A stretch of DNA of 64,000 bases, taken from positions 1,488,001 through 1,552,000 of the forward strand of contig NZ_JAHOOZ010000001.1 of assembly GCF_019075875.1 (NCBI RefSeq), given 5' to 3'. Below are positions 41,807-50,033 of this stretch, one piece after another; position 1 is the stretch's first letter, and every line of letters starts with the position of its first letter. The notes under the pieces were generated by a model. The model was not told where the DNA came from and did not search any database. It saw only the letters and a program-made list of their open reading frames with translations. Source of the DNA: Novosphingobium sp. G106. GTDB lineage: Bacteria > Pseudomonadota > Alphaproteobacteria > Sphingomonadales > Sphingomonadaceae. The translations under genes and the position numbers were made by a program.

Positions 41807-41875
41807 TCTTGGCCTTCGGCGTTCATCCGGGCCCAGTTTGCGGCCGTGCGACCTGCCTAAGCCAAAGGCGTAAAA

Positions 41876-41893
41876 TGTCGGTAAAGCTGACAG
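41876..41893 (-). promoter_or_regulatory. Candidate regulator box A upstream of the Prs operon
   Basis: The minus strand reads CTGTCAGCTTTACCGACA, an imperfect dyad (TGTC ... GACA). It shares CTGT, the sixth-position A, an internal T and CCGACA with box B at 41953-41970. It lies 70 bases upstream of the sugar-transferase start. Candidate PrsR enhancer site; inference only. Confidence 0.35.
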
Positions 41894-41952
41894 GGCTTTT
41901 GCGAGGCCTATCCGCGCATTTCAGGCCGTTCTTGCTGTCTCAAGGCCGATAT

Positions 41953-41970
41953 TGTCGGAAGGCTTTACAG
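41953..41970 (-). promoter_or_regulatory. Candidate regulator box B upstream of the Prs operon
   Basis: The minus strand reads CTGTAAAGCCTTCCGACA, matching box A at 12 of 18 positions with identical ends. The two boxes are 77 bases apart, close to seven helical turns, as expected for paired enhancer sites of a sigma-54 activator. I could not find a convincing -24/-12 promoter between them and the gene. Confidence 0.35.
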
Positions 41971-41993
41971 GCTCACGGCTGGTAGCGGTGGCC

Positions 41994-42590
41994 TCAAAAA
42001 CACTCGCGCGCCAGGAATTCCCGCGTTTCCGCGCTCACCAGCGCGGCGTGGCCGTAAGCCGGGTGGTCCATCAGCACCATCGCGCTTCCCTCTCCGCTCT
42101 TCCAGGCGGCGACGGCTTCGGGAGTGAAATCGAAGTGGAAGAAGTGGACCGCGCTCGCCTTGTTGTCGCGTTCGCGGGTGCGTTCGATGTCTCCTTCGGG
42201 GCGCGCGCGGATGCGGTGGCCCGCGACTTCGATCGCAACATGCTTCTCGATGCCGCCGATCGAGCGGAGGAAGGCATCGCGGCGGACCGGGTCGCCCACT
42301 TCGAACAGGACGGTCGCGGTGAGCTCGCTGCCCTTGGGCACCATCGGGTCATAGGCTGCGAGTTCGTCGGGCAGCTGCTCGTCGCCGCCCTTTTCGATCC
42401 GCAGCATCTCCTGGATCTGCAGCCACATCGAATCCCAGGTCTCGAACAGCACCGTGGCATGGGGGCCGACGCTGACGCGCGTCAGCTTCTTGCGCGCGAT
42501 CGCCTCGGCCTTCTTCTCGGCGCGGATGGCCTGGAATTGCTCGACCGGCAGGATGTCGGCGGCGGTGATCGTGCGCTGTTCGCGGGGCAT
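41994..42590 (-). CDS. DUF3501 family protein
   Basis: A 198-residue protein of the DUF3501 type: RTITAADILPVEQFQAIRAEKKAEAIARKKLTRVSVGPHATVLFETWDSMWLQIQEMLRIE at the N-terminus. Function unknown, but the gene commonly accompanies rubrerythrin and an Hdr-like Fe-S protein, as here; it ends the operon, 2 bases after that gene. The ATG at 42590 is used; longer frames run into the antisense of the Fe-S protein gene. Confidence 0.88.
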   Translation of the reverse strand: MPREQRTITAADILPVEQFQAIRAEKKAEAIARKKLTRVSVGPHATVLFETWDSMWLQIQEMLRIEKGGDEQLPDELAAYDPMVPKGSELTATVLFEVGDPVRRDAFLRSIGGIEKHVAIEVAGHRIRARPEGDIERTRERDNKASAVHFFHFDFTPEAVAAWKSGEGSAMVLMDHPAYGHAALVSAETREFLARECF

Positions 42591-42592
42591 GT

Positions 42593-43918
42593 CTATAATC
42601 CGTAAGCTTGGGCCATCACTTCGATCGGGTGGCCGATGCGCGCCGGCGGCTCGTTGCCGTTGGCTTCCATCACCTGGCGCAGGTGCGGGCCGGCGAGCGG
42701 GCATTCGGACACGACGATGTCGGGCTCGGTCTTGAGCAGGTTGCGCCCGGTGGTCTTGCCGACCTTGATCGCGCGGTCGAAGTTTTCCTTGAAGATGCCC
42801 CACTTGCCTCCGTGGCCCGAGCATCGCTCGGTCAGCGCCGGCCTGGCCTCGGGGATCAGCTTCAGCATCTCCATCGCCTTGGGGCCCATGTTCTGCGCGC
42901 GGGCGTGGCAGGCGAAATGCACTGCGATCGCCTTGGGCATCGCCTCGATCGGCGCGAGCCCGTATTCCTTGGCCAGGCGCACGACATATTCGGACACGTC
43001 GAAAGTGTGCTTCGACAGCAGCGCGACCCTCTCGCTATCGGGCTCGATCAGCGGCCATTCGAACTTGAGCATCAGCGCGCAGCTGGTGGTCAGCGGCACC
43101 ACGTCCCAGCCATCGGCGATCAGCGGCGCGAAGTGCGCGGAGATCCGCTGCGCCGCGCTGGCGACGTGGCCAAGGTCACCGTTCTCGAACTTGGGCATGC
43201 CACAGCAGTCCGGATATTCGATGCGCACCTGCAGGCCGTTGTGGGCGAAGACTTTCATAGCCGCCTCGCCAGGGGTGCCGTCGTTGAAATTGTCGTGGCA
43301 GCCCGCATAGATCGCCACCTTGCGACCGAAGGCGGGCCCGTCGGGATTGGGCGCGGGGATCAGCGCCGGCGCCTGGTTGGTCAGCGGCACGTCCATGAAC
43401 GGCGGGACGTGCGCGCGCGCATCGATGCCGAGCACGTCCTCCATCAGACCGCGGGTGAAGCCGTTGCTCTCCTTGGTCGCCCAGTTGGCGAGCCCTGAGA
43501 AAGTCGTGCCGAGCTTGCCGTTGCGCGTCATCTCCGCGAGTTGGCTATCGGCGAGCGAGGTCTTGCCCTTGCGATGCTCGACCGCGCGGTGGCGCAGCAT
43601 CAGGTGCGGAAAATCGAGATCGAAGGCGTGCGGCGGCACGTAGGGGCACTTCGTCATGAAGCACATGTCGCAGAGCGTGCAGGCGTCGACCACGGCCTTG
43701 AGCTGGCCCTGGCTCAGATCGGCGACTTCCTCATTCGGGCTCTCATCGACGGCATCGAACAGGATCGGGAAGCTGTCGCAGAGATTGAAGCAGCGGCGGC
43801 AGCCGTGGCAGATATCGTAGACCCGGCGCAGCTCGGCTTCGAGCGCAGTCTCGTCGTACCAAGCCTCGTCCTGCCAGGGGATGGTATGGCGGGTGGGCGC
43901 TCCGAGACTGCCTTCCAT
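42593..43918 (-). CDS. Heterodisulfide reductase-related Fe-S protein
   Basis: A 441-residue GlpC/HdrD-like protein. Two 4Fe-4S motifs, [15 protein letters not shown] near residue 37 and [14 protein letters not shown] near 80, are followed by two cysteine-rich domains carrying DCCGMP (near 240) and a modified CCG region CSGHGGKWG (near 370). This suggests electron transfer to or from a disulfide or thiol. Located between the rubrerythrin and DUF3501 genes; the three likely form a peroxide- or oxidative-stress module. Partner and substrate unknown. Confidence 0.9.
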   Translation of the reverse strand: MEGSLGAPTRHTIPWQDEAWYDETALEAELRRVYDICHGCRRCFNLCDSFPILFDAVDESPNEEVADLSQGQLKAVVDACTLCDMCFMTKCPYVPPHAFDLDFPHLMLRHRAVEHRKGKTSLADSQLAEMTRNGKLGTTFSGLANWATKESNGFTRGLMEDVLGIDARAHVPPFMDVPLTNQAPALIPAPNPDGPAFGRKVAIYAGCHDNFNDGTPGEAAMKVFAHNGLQVRIEYPDCCGMPKFENGDLGHVASAAQRISAHFAPLIADGWDVVPLTTSCALMLKFEWPLIEPDSERVALLSKHTFDVSEYVVRLAKEYGLAPIEAMPKAIAVHFACHARAQNMGPKAMEMLKLIPEARPALTERCSGHGGKWGIFKENFDRAIKVGKTTGRNLLKTEPDIVVSECPLAGPHLRQVMEANGNEPPARIGHPIEVMAQAYGL

Positions 43919-43952
43919 GCCGGCTCCTCAACTATCCGCAGAACACCACGCC

Positions 43953-44027
43953 CGCTCGCCCTCAGCCTATCGAAGGGCCCACGCGGCATTGCCGCGCAAG
44001 CATCCTTCGACGGGCTCAGGATGAGCG
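43953..44027. repeat. REP-like palindromic element between rubrerythrin and Fe-S genes
   Basis: Arms at 43953-43976 and 44004-44027 are imperfect inverted repeats built on CCTGAGCC..TCGAAGG. A small perfect hairpin CGCGGC-ATT-GCCGCG sits between them at 43982-43996. This matches the type of dispersed intergenic palindromes common in sphingomonads (inference). It may fold in the mRNA and affect stability between the two genes. Confidence 0.65.
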
Positions 44028-44052
44028 GAGTTGGTTTCGATCGGGCGCCCGA

Positions 44053-44472
44053 TCAGGCGCCGAGCGTGTCCAGCGTCTTCTGGAACTTGCCGGCGTGGCT
44101 CTTCTCGGCCTTGGCGAGCGTCTCGAACCAGTCGGCGATCTCGTCGAAACCTTCGTCACGCGCGGTCTTGGCCATGCCCGGGTACATGTCGGTGTACTCG
44201 TGCGTCTCGCCGGCGATCGAGGCCTTGAGGTTCAGCTCGGTACCGCCGATCGGCTCACCGGTGGCCGGATCGCCGACCTCCTCGAGATACTCGAGATGGC
44301 CGTGGGCGTGGCCCGTCTCGCCCTCGGCGGTCGAGCGGAACACGGCGGCGACGTCGTTGTGGCCTTCGATGTCGGCCTTCTGCGCGAAATAGAGATAGCG
44401 GCGATTGGCCTGGCTCTCACCGGCGAACGCGGCTTTGAGGTTTTCCTCGGTCTGTGATCCCTTGAGTCCCAT
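44053..44472 (-). CDS. Rubrerythrin-family protein without rubredoxin domain
   Basis: A 139-residue ferritin-like diiron protein. Helices with ligands include [22 protein letters not shown] and [15 protein letters not shown] near residues 10-60, and [45 protein letters not shown] in the second half; the E and H pairs fit the diiron site. There is no C-terminal rubredoxin Cys4 domain, so an external electron donor is expected; the downstream Hdr-like protein is the obvious candidate. Start ATG 44472 is better spaced to GGAG than 44475. Probable peroxidase. Confidence 0.9.
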   Translation of the reverse strand: MGLKGSQTEENLKAAFAGESQANRRYLYFAQKADIEGHNDVAAVFRSTAEGETGHAHGHLEYLEEVGDPATGEPIGGTELNLKASIAGETHEYTDMYPGMAKTARDEGFDEIADWFETLAKAEKSHAGKFQKTLDTLGA

Positions 44473-44511
44473 CATCCATACTCCAGTTGGCGGGTATTGG
44501 TGGCGGGAGGA

Positions 44512-44527
44512 TGGCCCTGCAGGGCCA
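44512..44527. repeat. Perfect 16-bp palindrome upstream of rubrerythrin
   Basis: TGGCCCTGCAGGGCCA is fully self-complementary, lies 40-55 bases before the rubrerythrin start, and is a good candidate operator for that operon. Flanking GGCCAT repeats extend partial symmetry. Confidence 0.5.
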
Positions 44528-44579
44528 AAAGGCCATCGCGAAATTCCTAGGTTGGTAATCGGAAGAACCGATCAAACAG

Positions 44580-44596
44580 TTGCGAATAATTCGCAA
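44580..44596. repeat. Palindrome between tRNA-Leu and the rubrerythrin promoter
   Basis: TTGCGAAT-A-ATTCGCAA is a perfect 8-base inverted repeat with a single central base. It lies 36 bases downstream of the tRNA-Leu 3' end, so it could help end that transcript, but no T-run follows; alternatively it is an operator for the rubrerythrin operon. Confidence 0.4.
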
Positions 44597-44631
44597 AACC
44601 GCTCAACCCGACAGTTGCGGCAATCGACCGC

Positions 44632-44715
44632 TGGTGCCCCTGGCCCGACTCGAACGGGCACGCCTTGCGACAAACGATTTTGAGTCGTTCGCGTCTACCA
44701 TTCCGCCACAGGGGC
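44632..44715 (-). tRNA. tRNA-Leu(CAA)
   Basis: Reads on the minus strand as GCCCCTG ... CAGGGGC acceptor with discriminator A and encoded CCA (3' end at 44632). The anticodon loop CTCAAAA gives anticodon CAA, a long variable arm typical of leucine tRNAs is present, and the T arm contains GTTCGAGTC. The 7-bp acceptor stem pairs perfectly. Confidence 0.94.
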
Positions 44716-44752
44716 ACGCGGACCATGCCGATAGCCGCGCCTTCGGCCGGTA

Positions 44753-45577
44753 TCAACCGGCCTTGAGCGCGCCCGCGAGAATCTTGTGCAATCGCGAATG
44801 CAGGGCATCGTTGCCGGCGAGCACTTCGGCGTCGCAAATCGGCTGCGAGCGGCCCTTGTAGTCCGACACGAAACCGCCCGCCTCGCGCACCAGCAGACAG
44901 CCGGCCGCAGTATCCCAAGGCGACAGGCCGCTTTCCCAGAATCCCTCGTAGCGGCCGGCCGCGACCCAGGCGAGGTCGAGCGAGGCTGCGCCGAAGCGGC
45001 GGATGCCCGCGATCTGCGGTGCGAGCGAGAGGTAGATCTTGGTCCACTCCTCGATATTGCCACGGCCGGTGAAGGGAATGCCCGTCGCGATCAGGCTCTC
45101 GTCGAGATGGCGGCGCGCGGAGACGCGCAGGCGCTTGTCCTGCAGCCAGGCACCGCGGGTCTTCTCGGCCCAGAAGCTTTCGTCCGTGATCGGCTGATAG
45201 ACGAGACCGGCGATGACGTCGCCCCAGCCCGAGCCATCGAGCTTCGGCTCCTGCGCCGCGATCGAGATCGCGAAATGCGGGATGCCGTGGAGGAAGTTCG
45301 AGGTGCCGTCGAGCGGATCGATCACCCAGCGCGGCTTGGTCGGATCGCCTTCGATCGTGCCGCCTTCCTCGAGCTCGAAGCCCCAGTCGGGCCGCGCCGC
45401 GCGCAGCTCTTCCCACAGGGTGCGCTCGGAGGCCTGGTCCGCCTTCGAGACGAAGTCGGCCGGCCCCTTGCGCGAGACCTGCAGGTGCTCGATCTCGCCG
45501 AAATCGCGGCGCAGGCGCTGGCCGGCCTTGCGGGCGGCTTTTTCCATGACGCGAATGAGGCCGGAAATTGCAGTCAT
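44753..45577 (-). CDS. suhB: Inositol monophosphatase family protein
   Basis: A 274-residue Mg-dependent phosphatase of the IMPase family. The metal motif WVIDPLDGTSNFLHGIPHFAISIA near residue 85 and the second motif WDTAAGCLLVREAGG near 220 are complete. Such proteins dephosphorylate inositol phosphates and related sugar phosphates. Lies 7 bases downstream of efp on the same strand, so likely co-transcribed. Gene symbol by family only. Confidence 0.93.
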   Translation of the reverse strand: MTAISGLIRVMEKAARKAGQRLRRDFGEIEHLQVSRKGPADFVSKADQASERTLWEELRAARPDWGFELEEGGTIEGDPTKPRWVIDPLDGTSNFLHGIPHFAISIAAQEPKLDGSGWGDVIAGLVYQPITDESFWAEKTRGAWLQDKRLRVSARRHLDESLIATGIPFTGRGNIEEWTKIYLSLAPQIAGIRRFGAASLDLAWVAAGRYEGFWESGLSPWDTAAGCLLVREAGGFVSDYKGRSQPICDAEVLAGNDALHSRLHKILAGALKAG

Positions 45578-45583
45578 GGCAGG

Positions 45584-46147
45584 TCAGCCCACCTTGCTAA
45601 CGTAAGTCCGCTCGTAGACGTCGACGATGATCCGCGTGCCGCTGCCGATATGCGGCGGCACCATCACGCGCACGCCGTTGTCGAGCATCGCCGGCTTGTA
45701 GCTGGACGAAGCGGTCTGGCCCTTCACCACGGCGTCGGCCTCGACGATGGTCGCTTCGACCTGGTCGGGCAGCTGGACCGAGATCGGGCGCTCCTCCCAC
45801 ATTTCCAGCAGCACTTCCATGCCGTCCTGGAGGAAGGCCTCGGCGCCACCGAGCAGGTCGGCGGGGAGCTGGATCTGGTCGAAGGTGTCCTTGTCCATGA
45901 ACACCAGCTGGTCGCCGTCGGCGTAGAGGTACTGGAAGTCCTTGGTGTCGAGGCGCACGCGCTCGACCGTGTCGGCGCTGCGGAAGCGGACGTTGGTCTT
46001 GCGGCCGTCGATCAGGTTCTTCATCTCGACCTGCATGAAGGCGCCGCCCTTGCCCGGCTGGGTATGCTGCGTCTTGGCAACCTTCCAGATGCCCTTTTCG
46101 TATTCCAGGATATTGCCGGGGCGAATGTCGACGCCGCTGATCTTCAT
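45584..46147 (-). CDS. efp: Translation elongation factor P
   Basis: A 187-residue [40 protein letters not shown] at the N-terminus, including the modified lysine position K34 in TQPGKGG, and two OB-fold domains ([13 protein letters not shown] and the C-terminal [28 protein letters not shown]). A lysine there points to EpmA-type beta-lysylation or an unmodified form rather than rhamnosylation. ATG at 46147; the frame is open to 46303 but only this start is correct by homology. Relieves stalling at polyproline. Confidence 0.97.
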   Translation of the reverse strand: MKISGVDIRPGNILEYEKGIWKVAKTQHTQPGKGGAFMQVEMKNLIDGRKTNVRFRSADTVERVRLDTKDFQYLYADGDQLVFMDKDTFDQIQLPADLLGGAEAFLQDGMEVLLEMWEERPISVQLPDQVEATIVEADAVVKGQTASSSYKPAMLDNGVRVMVPPHIGSGTRIIVDVYERTYVSKVG

Positions 46148-46250
46148 GGGAGTGCCTCTGATGGGAAAGAGCGAATTTCGGGAAAGGCGGCCCCTTAGCG
46201 CGGGCGCTTCCATATGGCAATCACGGGCTGGCAGTGGTAGCGCTGTGGCC

Positions 46251-46646
46251 ATGAAGCGCGCCCTCCTTGCCCTCCCTCTCGTCCTGCTCGCAGCCCCTGC
46301 CATGGCCGTTCCCGGCGGCGAGATCGATACGCTCCAGATTGGCCGTTACACCTGCGAACTTCCGGGCGACGCACTCGGCCCGCGCGGCGAGCATGTGCCG
46401 GACAAGGACTTCGCGATCGTTTTCGGCTCAAGCTACCGCTCGAACGACGGCGTGCGCGGCACCTATCTGCTGACTGGAGACCAGATCGTCATGACCAGCG
46501 GCCCGCGCATGGGCGAGCGCTATCACCGGCTGACCCAGGGCTTCCTGCGCAAGCAGAATGCCGACGGCAGCGACGGAAACTTGCGCTGCGTCATCGCCAA
46601 CCGCACCAACACATTCCCTTCAACCGATCGGCCGGCGAACCCCTGA
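46251..46646 (+). CDS. Secreted protein of unknown function
   Basis: A 131-residue protein with a clear signal peptide ([19 protein letters not shown], cleavage after AMA expected) and a mature part with two cysteines in YTCELPGD and [10 protein letters not shown], which could form a disulfide. No family recognised. The ATG at 46251 is favoured over upstream starts because it gives the signal peptide. Divergent from efp; the following interval contains an inverted repeat (46654-46677). Confidence 0.75.
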   Translation: MKRALLALPLVLLAAPAMAVPGGEIDTLQIGRYTCELPGDALGPRGEHVPDKDFAIVFGSSYRSNDGVRGTYLLTGDQIVMTSGPRMGERYHRLTQGFLRKQNADGSDGNLRCVIANRTNTFPSTDRPANP

Positions 46647-46653
46647 CGCCAAC

Positions 46654-46677
46654 TTTTTCGACAGAGGCGTCGAAAAA
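46654..46677. repeat. Inverted repeat before the Rieske oxygenase gene
   Basis: TTTTTCGAC-AGAGGC-GTCGAAAAA is a perfect 9-bp dyad, six bases upstream of a possible promoter (TTGACC at 46683-46688, CCAATA at 46707-46712, 18-base spacing). It could be an operator of the Rieske operon or a terminator of the preceding gene; there is no T-run after the stem. Confidence 0.45.
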
Positions 46678-46734
46678 ATAACTTGACCTCGCCCGGCCGT
46701 TTCAGCCCAATAGGGGCCGAACGAGGAGAGGACG

Positions 46735-47913
46735 ATGAACGTCTATTTCGGCGCGATCGAGACGCGTGACGATCCGACGGTATTGGGCACCGAGCCGATT
46801 CCGGCACGCTACTACTACGATCCCGAATGGTACGAACTGGAGCGCAAGGCGATCTTCATGCGCTCGTGGCTCAACGTCGGCCATGTCTGCGAACTGCCCG
46901 AGCCGGGCAGCTTCATCCGCCGCGAGATCGAGTTCGCGGGCGCCTCGCTGCTGATCACGCGCGGCAAGGACGGCACGATCCACGCGCTGCACAACGTCTG
47001 CACCCACCGCGGCACACAGCTTACCGAGGAAGAGAGCGGCAAGGCCACCAAGTTCTCCTGCCGCTATCACATGTGGACCTTCGGCACCGACGGCGCGCTG
47101 CTTTCGGCCCCCGACTTCGACCGGTTCTATACCGACAAGAAAGCCTGCGCGCTGAAGCAGGTGAAAGTCGACGTCTGCGGCGGGCTGATCTTCGTCGCTT
47201 TCGAGCCGCAGCAAGGCCTGCGCGAATTCCTCGGATCTATGGCCGAGACGCTGGAACAGCTCCCCGTCGCCCGCGCGACGACGTTCCACGAATACGTCTA
47301 CGAGATCGATGCCAACTGGAAGCTGGACTACGACAACTTCCAGGAAAACTACCACCTGCGCTTCATCCATTCGCGCTCAGCGGGCGCGGGCTGCGGGCCG
47401 GACAATCCCTTCGGCTACCCCAGCCACTTCACGCTCAACGGGCGGCACCGTACCCAGACGATCTGGACCGATCCGAACGCCAAGGTGCAGCCGACGATGC
47501 TCGAAGCCTATATGCGCGGCGCCCCTCGCCTCGCCGCCGACGGCATCCTCAACGATCCTAACAGCCGCGAGTATTTCGCACTGTTCCCAAATCTGTTCCT
47601 GTTCGGTAGCCCGGGCAGCCATTTCCTGCACACGGTGTTCCCGCTCGGCGCCGAGAAGTCGCGCGGCGTCATCCGGCTCTACTGGATCGGCGAGGACGAG
47701 ACGGCGAGTGTCCGCTATGCCCGTGAGTTCGCGCTCGCGCAGATCCGCGACATCCATTCGGAAGACGTCGCCGTGGTCCAGGCCGGCCAGCGCGGCGTAT
47801 CCAGCGGCGCGCTGGAGCACCTGCATTTCCAGGAGAAGGAGATCCTCTGCCGGCACCTCGTGAAGGTCTGCGAGGAAGCGGTAGAGGCCTATCAGGTCGA
47901 GACGGGAGAGTAG
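46735..47913 (+). CDS. Rieske non-heme iron oxygenase alpha subunit
   Basis: A 392-residue ring-hydroxylating oxygenase. The Rieske motif CTHRGTQLTEEESGKATKFSCRYHMWTFGTDG near residues 87-118 has both Cys-X-His pairs, and the mononuclear iron site follows: NFQENYHLRFIHSRS near residues 200-213. No beta subunit, ferredoxin or reductase lies beside it. A GGAGAG site precedes the ATG. First gene of the forward cluster with SDR, P450 and SnoaL-like genes; substrate unknown, probably a hydrophobic ring compound. Confidence 0.92.
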   Translation: MNVYFGAIETRDDPTVLGTEPIPARYYYDPEWYELERKAIFMRSWLNVGHVCELPEPGSFIRREIEFAGASLLITRGKDGTIHALHNVCTHRGTQLTEEESGKATKFSCRYHMWTFGTDGALLSAPDFDRFYTDKKACALKQVKVDVCGGLIFVAFEPQQGLREFLGSMAETLEQLPVARATTFHEYVYEIDANWKLDYDNFQENYHLRFIHSRSAGAGCGPDNPFGYPSHFTLNGRHRTQTIWTDPNAKVQPTMLEAYMRGAPRLAADGILNDPNSREYFALFPNLFLFGSPGSHFLHTVFPLGAEKSRGVIRLYWIGEDETASVRYAREFALAQIRDIHSEDVAVVQAGQRGVSSGALEHLHFQEKEILCRHLVKVCEEAVEAYQVETGE

Positions 47914-47915
47914 CG

Positions 47916-48728
47916 TTGGATCTGGGTTTCAAAGGCAAGGTCGCGATCGTCACTGCGGCGACGGCGAACATCGGCCGCGGTATCGCGCTGGAACTGGCCG
48001 CCGAGGGCGCCAAGGTCGTCATCGTCGGCCGCGATGCGGAGGCCGGCGCGCGCGTGGTCGATGCCGCCAAGCAGGCGGGCGCGAGCGATGCGGTGTTCGT
48101 CGCCGCCGACCTGCTCGACAAGGCCTCGCCGGCAAAGATCCTCGCCGCCGCAGAAGAGCTCGGGCCGGTCGAAGTGCTGATCAACAACGTCGGCGGCAAC
48201 GTCGACCAGGGCTTCTTCGTCGATTCCGATCCCGACAAATGGGCCGGCGATATCGACCTCAACTTCGGCACGGTGCTGCGGATGACCCATGCCGTGTTGC
48301 CCGGCATGATCGAGCGCAAGCGCGGCGCGATCGTCAACGTCGGCTCGACCGCGGGGCTCGTCGGCGACTACATGCTGCCGGTCTATTCGGCGGCCAAGGG
48401 CGCGGTGCACAGCTTCACCGTCGTGCTCGCCAAGGAAGTCGGCCAGCACGGCATTCGGGTCAACGCGATTGCGCCCTACGCGACTTTCGCAACCACCCGG
48501 GAGGCCTTCAGCAAGGGCAGCCGGTTCAACCCAGAACACGGCATCTTCTCCAAGGGGCTCGACAGCGTCAGCGAGGAAGACCGCGCGATCCGCCAGCGCC
48601 GCACTTTCGTTGGCAAGCCCTTCGCCACACCCGAGGAACTGGCGGCAGTGGTCGCGCTGCTTGCCTCGAACCGGGCGAGCTTCGTCACCGGGCAGGTCTG
48701 GCCGGTCGACGGCGGATCGCTTATGTAG
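47916..48728 (+). CDS. SDR family oxidoreductase
   Basis: A 270-residue classical SDR. ATATANIGRGIA-like glycine motif (TAATANIGRG) near residue 12, NNVGGN replacing NNAG, the catalytic serine in NVGSTAGLVGD, YSAAKGAVHSF with the catalytic Tyr/Lys and VWPVDGGSLM at the end. Starts with TTG at 47916, two bases after the Rieske stop and with GGGAG upstream, so it is co-translated. Probably oxidises the product of the oxygenase. Confidence 0.88.
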   Translation: MDLGFKGKVAIVTAATANIGRGIALELAAEGAKVVIVGRDAEAGARVVDAAKQAGASDAVFVAADLLDKASPAKILAAAEELGPVEVLINNVGGNVDQGFFVDSDPDKWAGDIDLNFGTVLRMTHAVLPGMIERKRGAIVNVGSTAGLVGDYMLPVYSAAKGAVHSFTVVLAKEVGQHGIRVNAIAPYATFATTREAFSKGSRFNPEHGIFSKGLDSVSEEDRAIRQRRTFVGKPFATPEELAAVVALLASNRASFVTGQVWPVDGGSLM

Positions 48729-48768
48729 CGCAGCAATAAGGCCGCAACGACGGCCGGGGAGAGAAAGC

Positions 48769-50022
48769 ATGTCCGAAGCAGCGACGATGAGTGCCCTCGT
48801 ACCGCAGCCCGCCCACGTGCCCGATGCGCTGGTCTACGACTTCGACATGTACCACGAGCCGGCAATGGAGCGCGACGCCCCTGCCCGTCTGCTCGAAATC
48901 GCGCGCGAGGCGCCGCCGGTGTTCTGGACCCCGCACAATGGCGGCCACTGGGTCGTCAAATCCTATCCGGCGATCATGAAGGCGGCACGCGACTGGGAGA
49001 ACTTCTCGAGCGAGCACATCCCGCGCGAGGAAGCCGAAGCCCTGCTCGCGAATCTGCCGGCGGGCACGGTGATCGTGCAGCCCGTGCCGATCCTGCTCGA
49101 CCCGCCCGACCACACGCGCTTCCGCCTGCCGCTGCAGCCGGTGTTCTCGCCCAAGGCGATGATGAAGCTGCAGGCGCATATCCGCGAACTGGCGATCGAG
49201 CTCGTCGAAGGCGTCAAGCAACAGGGCCACTGCGAGTTCGTCTCGGCGATCGGCGAGCGCATCCCGACGCAGGTTTTCCTCGAAATCTTCGGGCTGCCGC
49301 TCGAACGCCAGGACGATTTCCGCAAGCTGGTGGAGGAGCATCTGTCGGACGACTTCGGCACGCTCGACAATTCGCAGCGCAAGCTGCGCCGCATGGCCGA
49401 TATCATGCACGACACGCTGGTCGAACGCCGCGAGAACCCGCGCGACGACCTGATCAGCGTGCTCTGGCAATCTACAGTCGATGGCCGGCCGCTGACGCTG
49501 GAGGACATGCAGAACTATTGCGTGCTCCTGTTCATCGCCGGGCTCGATACGGTGATGAACGGCATGGGCCACGGCGTGCGCCACCTGGCGATGCATCCGG
49601 AATTGCAGGCGCAACTCCGCGCCAACCCCAGGCTGATCGTCGAGGCCAACGAGGAACTGCTGCGCCGCTACGGCTTCGTCGCGGTGATCCGCCGCGCGGC
49701 GCGGGACTTCGAATGCGAGGGCGCCCAACTCAAGCGTGGCGAGCGGGTCAGCCTGTCCTATCCGATGGCCAACCTCGATCCCGCCGAATTTGCCGATCCC
49801 GGCCGCTTCGATCTCGGCCGCGAGAACAAGGTCCACCTAACCTTTGGTGGCGGACCGCACCGCTGCGTGGGATCGCACCTCGCGCGGATCGAGCTGCAGA
49901 CGCTCTACGAGGAAATGCTCGCGCGGCTGCCCGCGTTCCGGCTCGATCCTGACCGGCCCGTGCGTTACCGCTGCGGTCCGGTGACGGGTCCGCGCGAGAT
50001 CCATCTGCTTTGGGACAACTGA
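48769..50022 (+). CDS. Cytochrome P450
   Basis: A 417-residue class I bacterial P450. The I-helix reads LLFIAGLDTVMNGMGHG around residue 260, the ExxR is in EELLRR, and the heme-binding motif LTFGGGPHRCVGSHLAR supplies the thiolate cysteine near residue 367. GGCCGGGGAGAG upstream is the ribosome-binding region; the frame is open farther upstream into SDR antisense-like sequence, so ATG at 48769 is used. No ferredoxin or reductase gene in the neighbourhood. Sits between SDR and SnoaL-like genes of the catabolic cluster. Confidence 0.93.
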   Translation: MSEAATMSALVPQPAHVPDALVYDFDMYHEPAMERDAPARLLEIAREAPPVFWTPHNGGHWVVKSYPAIMKAARDWENFSSEHIPREEAEALLANLPAGTVIVQPVPILLDPPDHTRFRLPLQPVFSPKAMMKLQAHIRELAIELVEGVKQQGHCEFVSAIGERIPTQVFLEIFGLPLERQDDFRKLVEEHLSDDFGTLDNSQRKLRRMADIMHDTLVERRENPRDDLISVLWQSTVDGRPLTLEDMQNYCVLLFIAGLDTVMNGMGHGVRHLAMHPELQAQLRANPRLIVEANEELLRRYGFVAVIRRAARDFECEGAQLKRGERVSLSYPMANLDPAEFADPGRFDLGRENKVHLTFGGGPHRCVGSHLARIELQTLYEEMLARLPAFRLDPDRPVRYRCGPVTGPREIHLLWDN

Positions 50023-50033
50023 GAGGAAATACC

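Noticed and set aside
41807..41875. Sigma-54 (-24/-12) promoter before the Prs operon
   Set aside because: GG and GC pairs occur, but none has the required 10-base spacing with acceptable flanking bases.
42825..43498. Plus-strand frames opposite the Fe-S protein gene
   Set aside because: The minus-strand protein has complete cysteine motifs; the opposite frames are shadows.
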